Shown here: positions 26,302 to 34,666 of the stretch, in pieces
How positions within the stretch are numbered: the first letter of the stretch is position 1
Layout: the number at the start of each line of letters is the position of its first letter
Assembly: GCF_000280925.3 (NCBI RefSeq)
Contig: NZ_CP012109.1
Coordinates: 1,674,001-1,738,000 of the forward strand
Source of the DNA: Myxococcus hansupus
GTDB lineage: Bacteria; Myxococcota; Myxococcia; Myxococcales; Myxococcaceae
DNA length: 64,000 nucleotides
Direction: 5' to 3'
The notes under the pieces: model-generated
What the model saw: the letters and a program-made list of their open reading frames with translations, nothing else
Told to the model about the DNA's origin: nothing
Database searches by the model: none
Position numbers and translations under genes: made by a program

Positions 26302-27915
26302 ATGCGACTCATCCGTTTTTCCGTTCCCGCGGCCTTGCTGCTGACAGCAGTGTCGTGTTCCGGCAAGTCTTCCTCTGGGGCGCCGCCCGATGTGGACGAG
26401 GCTTCCTCCGCGCGTGTCCGGCGCCTGACGCGTGCCGAGTACGACAACGGCGTCAACGCGCTGCTCCGTCCGACCACGCCGCTGGTGATGACGTATGCCT
26501 TCGCGCCGGAGGACACCATCCTGGGGTTCTCCACGCACGACCGCCTGCAGGTCACCTCGTTGCTGGCGGACCAGATCTCCGTCGCCGCGCGCAACATCGC
26601 GGAAGTGGGGAAGAACGCGCTCCAGTCGGAGTGGACCTGCCCCGCGAGCGTTCCCGAGCTGGAGTGCGCGGAGACGTTCATCCGCTCGGTCGCCACGCGC
26701 ACCCTCCGCCGCCCGGTGGCGGACGACGAGGTCGCGGACTTCCTGGTGCTCTGGCAGGAGGTTCGCAAGGGGACGGACCCGGCCACCGCGGCGCGCTACG
26801 TCATCCAGGCCATCTTCTCCTCGGCGTCCTTCCTCTACCGCACCGAGCTGGGCGCGGCGGAGGCCGGCGCCAATCAGGTGGTCCGGCTGACGCCCCATGA
26901 AATCGCCACGGCGCTGTCGTTCGCCGTCACCGCCGCTCCCGCCGACGAGGAGCTGCTGGCCGCCGCCACGTCCGGCAGGCTCGACTCTGCTGCCGAGCGG
27001 GAGCGGCAGGCGCGTCGGCTCCTGGCCACCCCCGCCGCGCAGCGGCACCTCTACCGCTTCGTGGAGGAGTGGCTGGGCCTCACCGGACAGGCCAGCCTCA
27101 ACAAGAACAATCAGGTGTACCCGGACTTCAGCACGGCCTTCAAATTCTCCAGCCAGGCGGAGACGCAGGCCTTCATCAACCACATCCTGACGGAGCGCAA
27201 CGGCTCCGTGCGCGAGCTGCTGAACGCGGACTACACGTACGCGGACGCGCGCATGGCGTTCTTCTACGACACCCAGCCCTCCATGCCGGACGGCACGCTG
27301 GGCCGCCTGCCGTTGCCGGCGAACCGCGCGGGCATCCTCACCCACGCCAGCGTGCTGGCCACCTACGCGCTCTTCGACTCGAGCTCTCCCATCCGCCGCG
27401 GCAAATTCGTCCTGGGCCGCCTGCTGTGCCGGGAGGTGCCGCCGCCGCCGCCCACCATCAACCTGGTTCCGCCCGAGCCGGTGTTCGACCAGACCACCCG
27501 CGCGCGCTTCGCCGCTCACACCAACAACCCGACCTGCGCGGGCTGTCACCGGACGCTGGACCCCATTGGCTTCGGCTTCGAGGACTTCGACGGCCTGGGC
27601 AAGTTCCGCACCGTGGAGAACGGGCTCGACGTGGACGCCAGCGGCTCGGTGGAGCTCGCCAACGGCACCCTGCCTTTCACGGGCGCCGCCGAGCTGGCGC
27701 GCATCCTGGCGACGAGCGACGACGTGGGCGACTGCGTCCCGTTGCAGCTCTTCCGCTTCGTCATGGGGCGTGACGAGGTCGCCATCGACGAGCATGCGCT
27801 GGCGGACATGCGCTCCGCCTTCCGGGCCAACTCGGAGTGGCGCCTGGGCGACGCGCTCGTCGGCCTCGTGCGTTCTCCCTATTTCGTCCACCGGCGTACC
27901 CTTTCTCCCGAGTAG
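26302..27915 (+). CDS. DUF1592/DUF1588/DUF1585 lipoprotein with heme-c motif
   Basis: From ATG 26302 the protein (537 residues) has a lipoprotein signal, LLLTAVSC. Domain order matches the planctomycete/myxobacterial DUF1587-1595-1592-1588-1585 family: LTRAEYDNGVNALL, RSVATRTLRRPVADDEV, SASFLYRTELG, then GILTHASVLATYALFDSSSP and RRGKFVLGRLLC. A single CxxCH motif (NPTCAGCHRTLDPIGFGFE) could bind heme c. The family's biochemical role is not established; it always travels with DUF1552, as it does here 5 bp downstream. It is anchored to a membrane and faces the periplasm or surface. Confidence 0.9.
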   Translation: MRLIRFSVPAALLLTAVSCSGKSSSGAPPDVDEASSARVRRLTRAEYDNGVNALLRPTTPLVMTYAFAPEDTILGFSTHDRLQVTSLLADQISVAARNIAEVGKNALQSEWTCPASVPELECAETFIRSVATRTLRRPVADDEVADFLVLWQEVRKGTDPATAARYVIQAIFSSASFLYRTELGAAEAGANQVVRLTPHEIATALSFAVTAAPADEELLAAATSGRLDSAAERERQARRLLATPAAQRHLYRFVEEWLGLTGQASLNKNNQVYPDFSTAFKFSSQAETQAFINHILTERNGSVRELLNADYTYADARMAFFYDTQPSMPDGTLGRLPLPANRAGILTHASVLATYALFDSSSPIRRGKFVLGRLLCREVPPPPPTINLVPPEPVFDQTTRARFAAHTNNPTCAGCHRTLDPIGFGFEDFDGLGKFRTVENGLDVDASGSVELANGTLPFTGAAELARILATSDDVGDCVPLQLFRFVMGRDEVAIDEHALADMRSAFRANSEWRLGDALVGLVRSPYFVHRRTLSPE

Positions 27916-27920
27916 CCACC

Positions 27921-29357
27921 ATGCTCCGCGAACTTTCCCGACGCTCACTGCTCCAGGCGCTGGCCGGCTCGACGGCGGCGCTTCCCCTGGCCAACCTGCT
28001 CGGCACGACCAACGCCTACGCCCAGGGCACCGCGCCGCCGCTGCGCTTCGTGGCCCTGTTCACCTCCCACGGCTGCCTTCCGGAGTTCTGGAACCCGCAG
28101 GGGTCGGAGACGGGCTTCACGCTCGACTTCCCCAACTCCATGCTGTCGCCCCTCCAGGCGCACCGGGACAAGCTCCTGGTGGTGGATGGCTTGGATTACC
28201 AGGTGCTCTATGAGCAGGGCCTGACGGGGCACGAGGGCGGTCCGGTGACCTTCCTCACCGGCAGCAAGGTGAGCACCGCCAGCGGTGACCACCTGCCGGA
28301 GAGCGCCTCGCTGGACCAGATTCTGGGCAACCACATTGGCGGCGGCACGCGGTTCCGCTCCCTGCAGCTCAATGCCTGGGAGCAGTTCGGCGGCCAGCAC
28401 GTCTACAACAGCATCAGCTTCACGGCGAACGGCTCGCGCGTGCCCTTCGAGCGCGACCCGGCCAACGTGTACGGGCGCCTCTTCGGCGCCGCGCCCGCGC
28501 CCACCGCCGACCCGTCCGCGGTGGCGGGGGAGCTGGCGCGCAACCGGAGCCTGCTGGACTTCCTCGTCAAGGACGCCACGCGCCTGAGCAAGCGGCTGGC
28601 GGGCGCCGAGCGCCAGAAGCTGGAGACCCACCTGGAGTCGCTGCGCGACATCGAGCGGCGCCTGGGCTCCCTGGGCACGGGGCCTTCGCCCTCACCGACG
28701 CCGCAGCCCGCGGACGCCGCGTGCAGTGGCGGCAACGCGCCGCCGTCCTATGGCCTGGGCGGCCTGGGTGACCTCAACAACATGCCGGCGCTGACGCGGC
28801 TGCACCTGGACCTCATCGCCCGGGCCTTCGCGTGTGACTTGACGCGCGTGGTGACCATGACGATTCCGGGGCCGTCCATGCCCTGGATTGGCGTGCACGA
28901 GGACACGCACAACGACATCGCCCACCTGCTCGACGTGCGCGAGGAGCCCCGGCGCACCAACATCCGCGAGAAGATGGTGCGGGTGCAGCGCTGGTACGCC
29001 GAGCAGCTCGCCTACCTCATGACGCAACTGGCCTCCATCCAGGAGGGCAGCGGCTCCGTGCTCGACAACACCATCATCCTCTGGGGCAACGAGCTGGGGG
29101 ATGCGACCGGCCACATGAACGTGCGTGTCCCCACCGTCCTCGCGGGCGGCGCGGGCGGCAGGTTCCGCATGGGCCGCTTCCTGCGCGCGCGCGCGGCGGG
29201 CTCCAACCCCCTGGATGGGTGGGGCGGGCCCCGGACGCCCATGCGCGGCGCGGTGGCGCACAACAAGCTGCTGGTCTCCATCGCCCAGGCCTTCGGGGTG
29301 ACTGGAAACACCTTCGGCAACCCCGACTACACGGGAGCGCTGCCGGGCCTCACCTGA
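27921..29357 (+). CDS. DUF1552 protein with Tat-like signal
   Basis: The start at 27921 gives a twin-arginine-type leader (ELSRRSLLQALAGS, then a cut near AYAQG), so the folded protein is probably exported by Tat. The body matches DUF1552 (PFL-like C-terminal DUF1501 relatives): LRFVALFTSHGCLPEFWNP, the LLVVDGLDY block and the NTIILWGNELGDATGHM segment reminiscent of alkaline-phosphatase-superfamily folds. It is coupled to the DUF1592 gene by a 5-bp gap and followed by a strong hairpin terminator, so the two form an operon. Substrate is unknown. Confidence 0.88.
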   Translation: MLRELSRRSLLQALAGSTAALPLANLLGTTNAYAQGTAPPLRFVALFTSHGCLPEFWNPQGSETGFTLDFPNSMLSPLQAHRDKLLVVDGLDYQVLYEQGLTGHEGGPVTFLTGSKVSTASGDHLPESASLDQILGNHIGGGTRFRSLQLNAWEQFGGQHVYNSISFTANGSRVPFERDPANVYGRLFGAAPAPTADPSAVAGELARNRSLLDFLVKDATRLSKRLAGAERQKLETHLESLRDIERRLGSLGTGPSPSPTPQPADAACSGGNAPPSYGLGGLGDLNNMPALTRLHLDLIARAFACDLTRVVTMTIPGPSMPWIGVHEDTHNDIAHLLDVREEPRRTNIREKMVRVQRWYAEQLAYLMTQLASIQEGSGSVLDNTIILWGNELGDATGHMNVRVPTVLAGGAGGRFRMGRFLRARAAGSNPLDGWGGPRTPMRGAVAHNKLLVSIAQAFGVTGNTFGNPDYTGALPGLT

Positions 29358-29379
29358 GCGCCGCCGCTTCAGGAATCCT

Positions 29380-29414
29380 GGCCCCGGTGGGAGGACGTCC
29401 TTCCCGCCGGGGCC
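29380..29414 (+). terminator. Rho-independent terminator after the DUF1592/DUF1552 operon
   Basis: GGCCCCGGTGGGA (29380-29392) pairs with TCCCGCCGGGGCC (29402-29414), 13 bp with one T-G wobble, and is followed by TTCGTGTTTCG. It lies 23 bp after the DUF1552 stop. Confidence 0.75.
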
Positions 29415-29429
29415 TTCGTGTTTCGTGCG

Positions 29430-30437
29430 TCAGGGGGCCGTGCCCTGGCCCCGCCACCGGCGCAGCAGCTCGCCCGGGCTGCCGCCGCGCTCCAACTCGG
29501 CGTGGCGGACGGTGTTGTCCGCGTCCAGGTGGATGACGAACGCCAGCGTGGGCTCTCCGCGCAGGTGGTAGCGCAGGTCGGCGATGCGGATGCTCCAGCC
29601 GCCTTCCGGAAGCGGCTCCAGGCGGACGCGCGGGAAGCGTGCCCAGGCCAGCGCCTCGCGCACGGTGGGCACCGCGCGGAGGTCCTCGGGCAGCACGTCC
29701 TCGGAGGCGGGCTCGCGCCGGGCCTCGACGGGAGGACCGGCGAGCGGCACGTCGCCCGCGGCGAAGACGCCCCCGGGCAGCGTGGCGACGTAGCGCCAGG
29801 TCCCCACGGAGAAGGGCAGGGGGAAGACGCGCACGGCCTCCGCGCTGGCGTAGGTGGCCTCCACCCGCTGCGTCAGCGTGGCCCAGGTGGCGACGCGCAA
29901 GCCCACGTAGGCCGCGGAGCACGCGAAGCCCACCAGCAGCGCCCGGCGCCAGGCCGCGCGCCTGCGCCACGCCACCACCGCCCCGGCGAGCAGCGGCAGC
30001 GTCACCCACGGGTCCACCACCATGGTCCAATCCAGGCTGAGGCGCGTGTCGGAGAAGGGCAGCAGCACCCGGGTGCCCCAGCCCGTCCACAAGTCTGGCA
30101 GCAGGTGCGCGAAGACGACGGACGCCAGGCTGGTGAGGAACACAGGCGTCCACCGCGCGCCCCGGAACAGCGCCCGGGCCGCCAGCGTGGCGATGAGCGC
30201 CACCAGCGGGGCGGAGACGAGCGCATGGGAGAGGCCCCGGTGGGCCTGCAGCGCCACCGTCACCGCGTCGCCGCGCGCCAGCAGCGTGTCGAGGTCCGGC
30301 AGCTCCGCGGCCAGCACCGACGCCACCAGCACCGCGCGGTCCGTGGGGGACGCGCGCTCCGGGCCCCCCGGCCGCGCGTCGGGGGGGCGCAGGGCGCCAA
30401 TGGCGAGCCCGAACAGTCCGTGGGTGAGGTTGTCCAT
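29430..30437 (-). CDS. YdjM-type membrane metal-dependent hydrolase
   Basis: Starting at ATG 30437 the protein opens with MDNLTHGLFGLAIGAL, the N-terminal hallmark of the LexA-regulated membrane-bound metal-dependent hydrolase (YdjM, PF04307) family, including the T-H-x-L/x-G motif and a later HRGLSHALVSAPLVALIA block. About five to six membrane segments occupy the first 220 residues; the last 110 are soluble and unlike the core family. Biochemical activity of the family is unproven. It is convergent with the DUF1552 gene. Confidence 0.85.
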   Translation of the reverse strand: MDNLTHGLFGLAIGALRPPDARPGGPERASPTDRAVLVASVLAAELPDLDTLLARGDAVTVALQAHRGLSHALVSAPLVALIATLAARALFRGARWTPVFLTSLASVVFAHLLPDLWTGWGTRVLLPFSDTRLSLDWTMVVDPWVTLPLLAGAVVAWRRRAAWRRALLVGFACSAAYVGLRVATWATLTQRVEATYASAEAVRVFPLPFSVGTWRYVATLPGGVFAAGDVPLAGPPVEARREPASEDVLPEDLRAVPTVREALAWARFPRVRLEPLPEGGWSIRIADLRYHLRGEPTLAFVIHLDADNTVRHAELERGGSPGELLRRWRGQGTAP

Positions 30438-30519
30438 GGCGGACGTGTCGTCTACCGCCCCGGGGCCCCGGAGGCCAGCGCCGGGGGAGGGGCCTGCCGC
30501 CTGGCCCCTGAAACGACGA

Positions 30520-30550
30520 AGCGGGACGCCGGCAGCCCCGGCGTCCCGCT
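30520..30550 (-). terminator. Rho-independent terminator after the pectinacetylesterase-like gene
   Basis: A perfect 13-bp stem (30520-30532 with 30538-30550, 5-base loop). On the minus strand it is followed by TCGTCGTTTCAG, and it lies 46 bp after the stop of the gene that begins at 31906. Confidence 0.75.
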
Positions 30551-30595
30551 CCATGAACAGCGTGTTACCGGGCCGGGCCCGGCGTCAGGCGGTGA

Positions 30596-31906
30596 CTACC
30601 CGCCCAGCGCGCCGTTGATGAGCGGCGCGACAATCTGCATGCCCGGGTCCTCGGCGTTGTAGCCGTTGGCGGGCTCGTAGATGCGGACGCGCTGGTTGCC
30701 GTTGATCCACCGCGACAGGAACAGGTCCATGCCCACGAACTCGCTGTAGCACTTGAACGTCTGGGACCACGGGAACTCGGCGTACTCCCACCAGTGGCGC
30801 TTCTTCTCCATCTGCTGGCAGGCGTGCGCGCCAATGAAGGTGATGATGGTGCTGCAGTGGCTCTGGTTGATGGCGCGCTCGTGGGGGATGAAGTAGCTGA
30901 AGTTGTTGTACTTGTTCAGCTCGGTGACCAGCGCGTCCTGGTCCTGCTTCCAGAAGCCGTGCACGCTCTCCTTGTCGTTGGGCGTGTGGAAGCGCTCATA
31001 CGAGAAGCGAGAGTAGTTGTAGTCGCGCGTGTAGCCCGTGTACGCGAGCTGGTCGTTGGGGAACTCCTGCGCCACCATGCGGTTGATGGTGCCGAAGTCG
31101 TTCTGGCTGAACGTGGCCGGCAGCAGGGAGAAGACCGAGTTCAGGTTCCACGACTGGCGAATCTGGTCGTGCAGCCGGCGCGAGCGGAAGTTCGCGTTGG
31201 GCGCCAGGAAGATGGGGCCGGAGTCGTTGAGCAGGTAGCCGCGCGCCGGGTTGATGGCCTTGCGCACGAAGTAGTAGCCGGCCGCCGTCGCCGTGCCACC
31301 CGCGCTGTAGCCCGTCATCAGCATCTTCTGGACGTTGGGGAACTGCGTCTTCGCGTAGTTCGCCACCGCCAGCGTGTTGGTGTAGCCGTTGTGGTGCCAC
31401 GTCAGCGGCGGGTTCTGCCCCGTCGAATCGACGTAGGTCGCCACGTTGTTGCCCACGTGCACGTCACCGGTGCAGTACGGCACGTAGACGATGTTCCAAC
31501 CCTTCGTCACCAGGTCCCGCTTGCTGCGGCCCGGCAGGCCCGGGTCGGCGCCGTTGACGAGCGGCGACACGTACTTCGCCGTGAAGTTGGTGATGTAGTC
31601 GTCGCCAATGCCGTTCGGGTTGGCGGCGCCCAGCAGGCCCGCGCGCCCGCTGCACGTGTCGTAGTCCCAACACGCACCGCCGCCCTCGAAGAGGAACATC
31701 AGGTTGGGCGAGCCCGTGCGGTGCACCCAGAACTTGAACTGGGACCCGTTGCCACACTTGGTCCCCGGCAGCTCCACCTTCTGCCAGTTGTAGTTGTTAC
31801 CGCCGTCCACGATGACGTCGACGATGGACGAAAAGACCGCCTCCGCGCGGGCCGCGGCGGGCACCAGCGCGGCGGCCGTGAGTCCGGCCAAGACAAGGTT
31901 CTTCAT
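30596..31906 (-). CDS. Secreted pectinacetylesterase-family hydrolase
   Basis: A signal peptide ([21 protein letters not shown]) precedes a 415-residue enzyme resembling the pectinacetylesterase (PAE/NOTUM) family. Visible features are the [18 protein letters not shown] block forming the oxyanion hole, the nucleophile elbow [11 protein letters not shown] with its Ser, and paired cysteines. The family removes acetyl or acyl groups from polysaccharides or proteins and, in some bacteria, acts on polyesters. Here the substrate is unknown. CGGAGG upstream of ATG 31906 supports the start. Confidence 0.85.
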   Translation of the reverse strand: MKNLVLAGLTAAALVPAAARAEAVFSSIVDVIVDGGNNYNWQKVELPGTKCGNGSQFKFWVHRTGSPNLMFLFEGGGACWDYDTCSGRAGLLGAANPNGIGDDYITNFTAKYVSPLVNGADPGLPGRSKRDLVTKGWNIVYVPYCTGDVHVGNNVATYVDSTGQNPPLTWHHNGYTNTLAVANYAKTQFPNVQKMLMTGYSAGGTATAAGYYFVRKAINPARGYLLNDSGPIFLAPNANFRSRRLHDQIRQSWNLNSVFSLLPATFSQNDFGTINRMVAQEFPNDQLAYTGYTRDYNYSRFSYERFHTPNDKESVHGFWKQDQDALVTELNKYNNFSYFIPHERAINQSHCSTIITFIGAHACQQMEKKRHWWEYAEFPWSQTFKCYSEFVGMDLFLSRWINGNQRVRIYEPANGYNAEDPGMQIVAPLINGALGG

Positions 31907-32015
31907 TCGAGGACCTCCGGGTTTAGTTGGAAAACGGGTGTATACAATAGCGTTGCATCAGAGTCAGGAGGTTTGTGGTTGTCACATGTCTCTGACGTGA
32001 CGAAGTGTTGATGGT

Positions 32016-32047
32016 GCATTGCGCCAAGCAATGCCGCGTTGCGGCAT
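32016..32047. promoter_or_regulatory. Two overlapping palindromes in a divergent promoter region
   Basis: GCATTGC (32016-32022) and GCAATGC (32028-32034) form one inverted repeat; ATGCCGC (32031-32037) and GCGGCAT (32041-32047) form a second that shares four bases with it. Both lie between the secreted esterase (start 31906, minus) and the membrane protein (start 32119, plus), a typical operator position. A further TGCATTGCGC occurs at 32057-32066. No cognate regulator gene is adjacent. Confidence 0.5.
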
Positions 32048-32118
32048 GGCCGTAATGCATTGCGCTATCGGACGGTGGGTGGTTGCCGCTCCACGCCGTG
32101 CGCGGTATGCGGAGACCT

Positions 32119-32793
32119 ATGGCCGTGAATGCATGGAGAAAGGGCCTGCCCGGCATTGTCGTGGCATTGGCGCTCGTCGTGGCGGCGTTGGTGTACGCGC
32201 TTCGACCGGAGGCGGAGCAGGTCACGCCGGCGGTGGCCGTCCAGGAGCCGGTGGCGCCGCAGGCCGCCGCGCCGCACGGTGCCCGCACGCCGGCCCCTCC
32301 GCCCCGGAAGACGCCCGTGCCGGCGCCGGTGGACCTGACGCGGCCGCCCGAACCGGTGGAGGACGAGAACACGCCCAAGGTGCACCCGGTGGACCTGCAG
32401 GTGATTCGCGCGAGGCTGCCGGACAACCTCTACTGGGACATGGCCGCCCCCACGAAGGACCCGGCGGTGCTGGAGCGGCGTGAGGCGTCCACTCGCCACT
32501 GGAACGAGCTGTACGGCAAGGTCCTCTCGGCGGAAGCCTCGGTGGAGCAGATTCGCGAGTACTACGGCCACCGCCGCAAGGTGTCCGAGGACTTCATCAC
32601 CTTCTCGCAGGCGGTGCTGTCCCAGTACGACGACGTGCTGCCGGACCGCGACCGCGGCCTCTACGAGTTGAGCATCGACATGCACCGCACGCGGCTGGCG
32701 GAGCTGCCGGCCCAGGAGCAGGACGCGATGGAGCGCCGCGAGGCCAGTGAGCGCCGCCGCGAAGCCTGGCGCCAGGGCCGCCAGGAGCCCTGA
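32119..32793 (+). CDS. Single-pass membrane protein, unknown function
   Basis: I use ATG 32119 because GGAG sits 5 bases upstream; ATG 32107 is an alternative. Residues 8-27 are one membrane segment (GIVVALALVVAALVYAL), followed by a Pro/Ala-rich linker to about residue 80 and then a charged, mostly helical domain of 140 residues (EQIREYYGHRRKVSEDF, RREASERRREAWRQG). It resembles periplasmic-facing helical proteins common in myxobacteria; no family recognised. Confidence 0.7.
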   Translation: MAVNAWRKGLPGIVVALALVVAALVYALRPEAEQVTPAVAVQEPVAPQAAAPHGARTPAPPPRKTPVPAPVDLTRPPEPVEDENTPKVHPVDLQVIRARLPDNLYWDMAAPTKDPAVLERREASTRHWNELYGKVLSAEASVEQIREYYGHRRKVSEDFITFSQAVLSQYDDVLPDRDRGLYELSIDMHRTRLAELPAQEQDAMERREASERRREAWRQGRQEP

Positions 32794-32944
32794 GCGGGGC
32801 CCGGTGTCTGTTCAACGATGGACACTTCGGTGAGGGCTTGCGCGTCCTCGCCGGGGCCTCCGGAGGCAGCCCGCGCCGGACGGCGCCGAGTGTCCGCTGT
32901 CATGCAGATTTCTGGCGCGTGACAGTGGGGCGGGCGCGGCGGAA

Positions 32945-34666
32945 ATGTTAAGCGGCTGGGACATCGCCTTGGCCCGTTCTCTCCCCGACCGCGTGGACGC
33001 ACCCTTGACCGGACAGGACCCTGCTGGCGACAGCCGCCATGGGTCGGACGCCACCGGGCTGGATACCGCCCTGCTGGACCAGATGCCGGAAGCGGTCGCC
33101 GTCTGCTCGCTGGACGGGGCATGCCTCCACGTGAACCCCGCCCTGGAGCGGTTGTTGGGCCGGCCGGGACAGGACCTGCTGGGGCGCGTGCTCTGGGCGC
33201 TGCATCCGGAATGGACGGAGCGCTCCTTCCAGGACCGCTTCCAGCAGGTGGCGCGGACCGGTGAGCCCGCGGAGTTCGAAAACCATGTCGCGCCGGTGGA
33301 GCGCTGGTTCGTGCTGCGGCTGCTGCGCAGCCATGCGCGCGTGGTCCTCTTCTGCCGCGAAATCACCGCGGAGAAGAAGCAGGAGGCGACGCTCCGGGCC
33401 CTGTACGACGAGATGCGCCGGGCGCAGCGCCACGCGGCCTTCCTGGCGCAGGCCAGCGAGGTGCTGGCGTCGTCGCTGGAGCACGACCTCATCCTCCAGC
33501 GCCTGGCCCACCTCGCCGTGCCTGTCCTGGCGGATGCGTGCTCGGTGGACCTGCCCATGCCGGACGGACAGGTGCGCCGCGCCGCCATGGCCTACGCGAA
33601 GCCGGAGCTGCAGGTGGTGGGTGAGGCCTTCCAGACGCGCTTCCCCGTCCGGACGGAGGACCCGGCGGGGATTGGCAAGGTCCTGCGCGTGGGGCTCACG
33701 GAGTTCGTCCCGGACTTCGCCGCCGTGCTGGCGTCCTCGCAGGGTGGGGACCTGGAGTACCGGCGGGCCGTGGAGTCCCTGGGCATCACCGCGTACATCA
33801 TCGTCCCGCTCATCAGCCGGGGCCGGGTGCTGGGCGCGTTGACGCTGCTCAACTCGGAGTCGCGGCGCCGCTACACCGAGGCGGACGTGCGGCTGGCGGA
33901 GGACCTCGCCCGGCGCGCCGCCACGTCGCTGGACAACGGGCGGCTCTACACGGAAGCGCAGGAGGCGGTGCGCGCCCGGGACTCCTTCCTGTCGGTGGCG
34001 TCACACGAGCTGAACACGCCCCTCACCTCGCTGATGCTCAACATCCATGCCCTCCGGAGGGACATGGAGCCGCGCGCGGGGAGCGCCCCCGCGTCCGTTG
34101 ACGCGCTGACGGGCAAGGTGGTGGCCGTGCAGCGGCAGGTCTCCCGCCTGTCGAGCCTGGTGCGCGAGCTGCTGGACGTGTCCCGCATCACCGCGGGCCG
34201 GCTCGTCCTGGAGCGCGAGGACCTGGACCTGGCCGCGCTGACCCGCGAGGTGGTGCCTCGGTTCTTCGAGGACGGGGTCCGGGCGGGTTGTGAGATTCAC
34301 CTGGACGCCCAGGGCCCCGTCCTTGGCCACTGGGACCGGCTGCGTCTGGAGCAGGTGCTGCAGAACCTGCTCTCCAATGCCATCAAGTACGGCCGGGGCA
34401 GCCCCATCGAGGTGCGGGTGGGCGCGGACGACACGCAGGCCTGGCTGTCCGTGAAGGACCACGGCATGGGCATTCCGCCGGAGGGGCGCGCGCGGCTGTT
34501 CCAGCGCTTCGAGCGGCTGGCCAGCGAGCGGCACTACGGCGGGTTGGGCCTGGGCCTCTGGATCGTGAAGCAGATTGTGGACGCCATGGACGGCCGCATC
34601 CGCGTGGAGAGCACGCCCGGCCAGGGCTCCACCTTCACCGTGGAGCTGCCGCGCCCTCCGGGGTGA
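32945..34666 (+). CDS. PAS-GAF sensor histidine kinase
   Basis: Domains in order: a PAS domain (about residues 44-150, LLDQMPEAVAVCSLDGACLH), a GAF domain (about 180-330), then a HisKA dimerisation helix with phospho-acceptor H354 in VASHELNTPLT and an HATPase_c domain with N-box LLSNAIKYG and G-boxes VKDHGMGIP and GGLGLGLWIV. No membrane segment is present, so it senses a cytoplasmic or diffusible signal. It is an orphan: no response regulator is adjacent. Its 3' end overlaps the convergent HelD-like gene by 32 bp. Confidence 0.93.
   Translation: MLSGWDIALARSLPDRVDAPLTGQDPAGDSRHGSDATGLDTALLDQMPEAVAVCSLDGACLHVNPALERLLGRPGQDLLGRVLWALHPEWTERSFQDRFQQVARTGEPAEFENHVAPVERWFVLRLLRSHARVVLFCREITAEKKQEATLRALYDEMRRAQRHAAFLAQASEVLASSLEHDLILQRLAHLAVPVLADACSVDLPMPDGQVRRAAMAYAKPELQVVGEAFQTRFPVRTEDPAGIGKVLRVGLTEFVPDFAAVLASSQGGDLEYRRAVESLGITAYIIVPLISRGRVLGALTLLNSESRRRYTEADVRLAEDLARRAATSLDNGRLYTEAQEAVRARDSFLSVASHELNTPLTSLMLNIHALRRDMEPRAGSAPASVDALTGKVVAVQRQVSRLSSLVRELLDVSRITAGRLVLEREDLDLAALTREVVPRFFEDGVRAGCEIHLDAQGPVLGHWDRLRLEQVLQNLLSNAIKYGRGSPIEVRVGADDTQAWLSVKDHGMGIPPEGRARLFQRFERLASERHYGGLGLGLWIVKQIVDAMDGRIRVESTPGQGSTFTVELPRPPG

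Noticed and set aside
26275..26310. tRNA-like T-loop (GGTTCGAG)
   Set aside because: No cloverleaf could be folded around it: no acceptor or anticodon stem.
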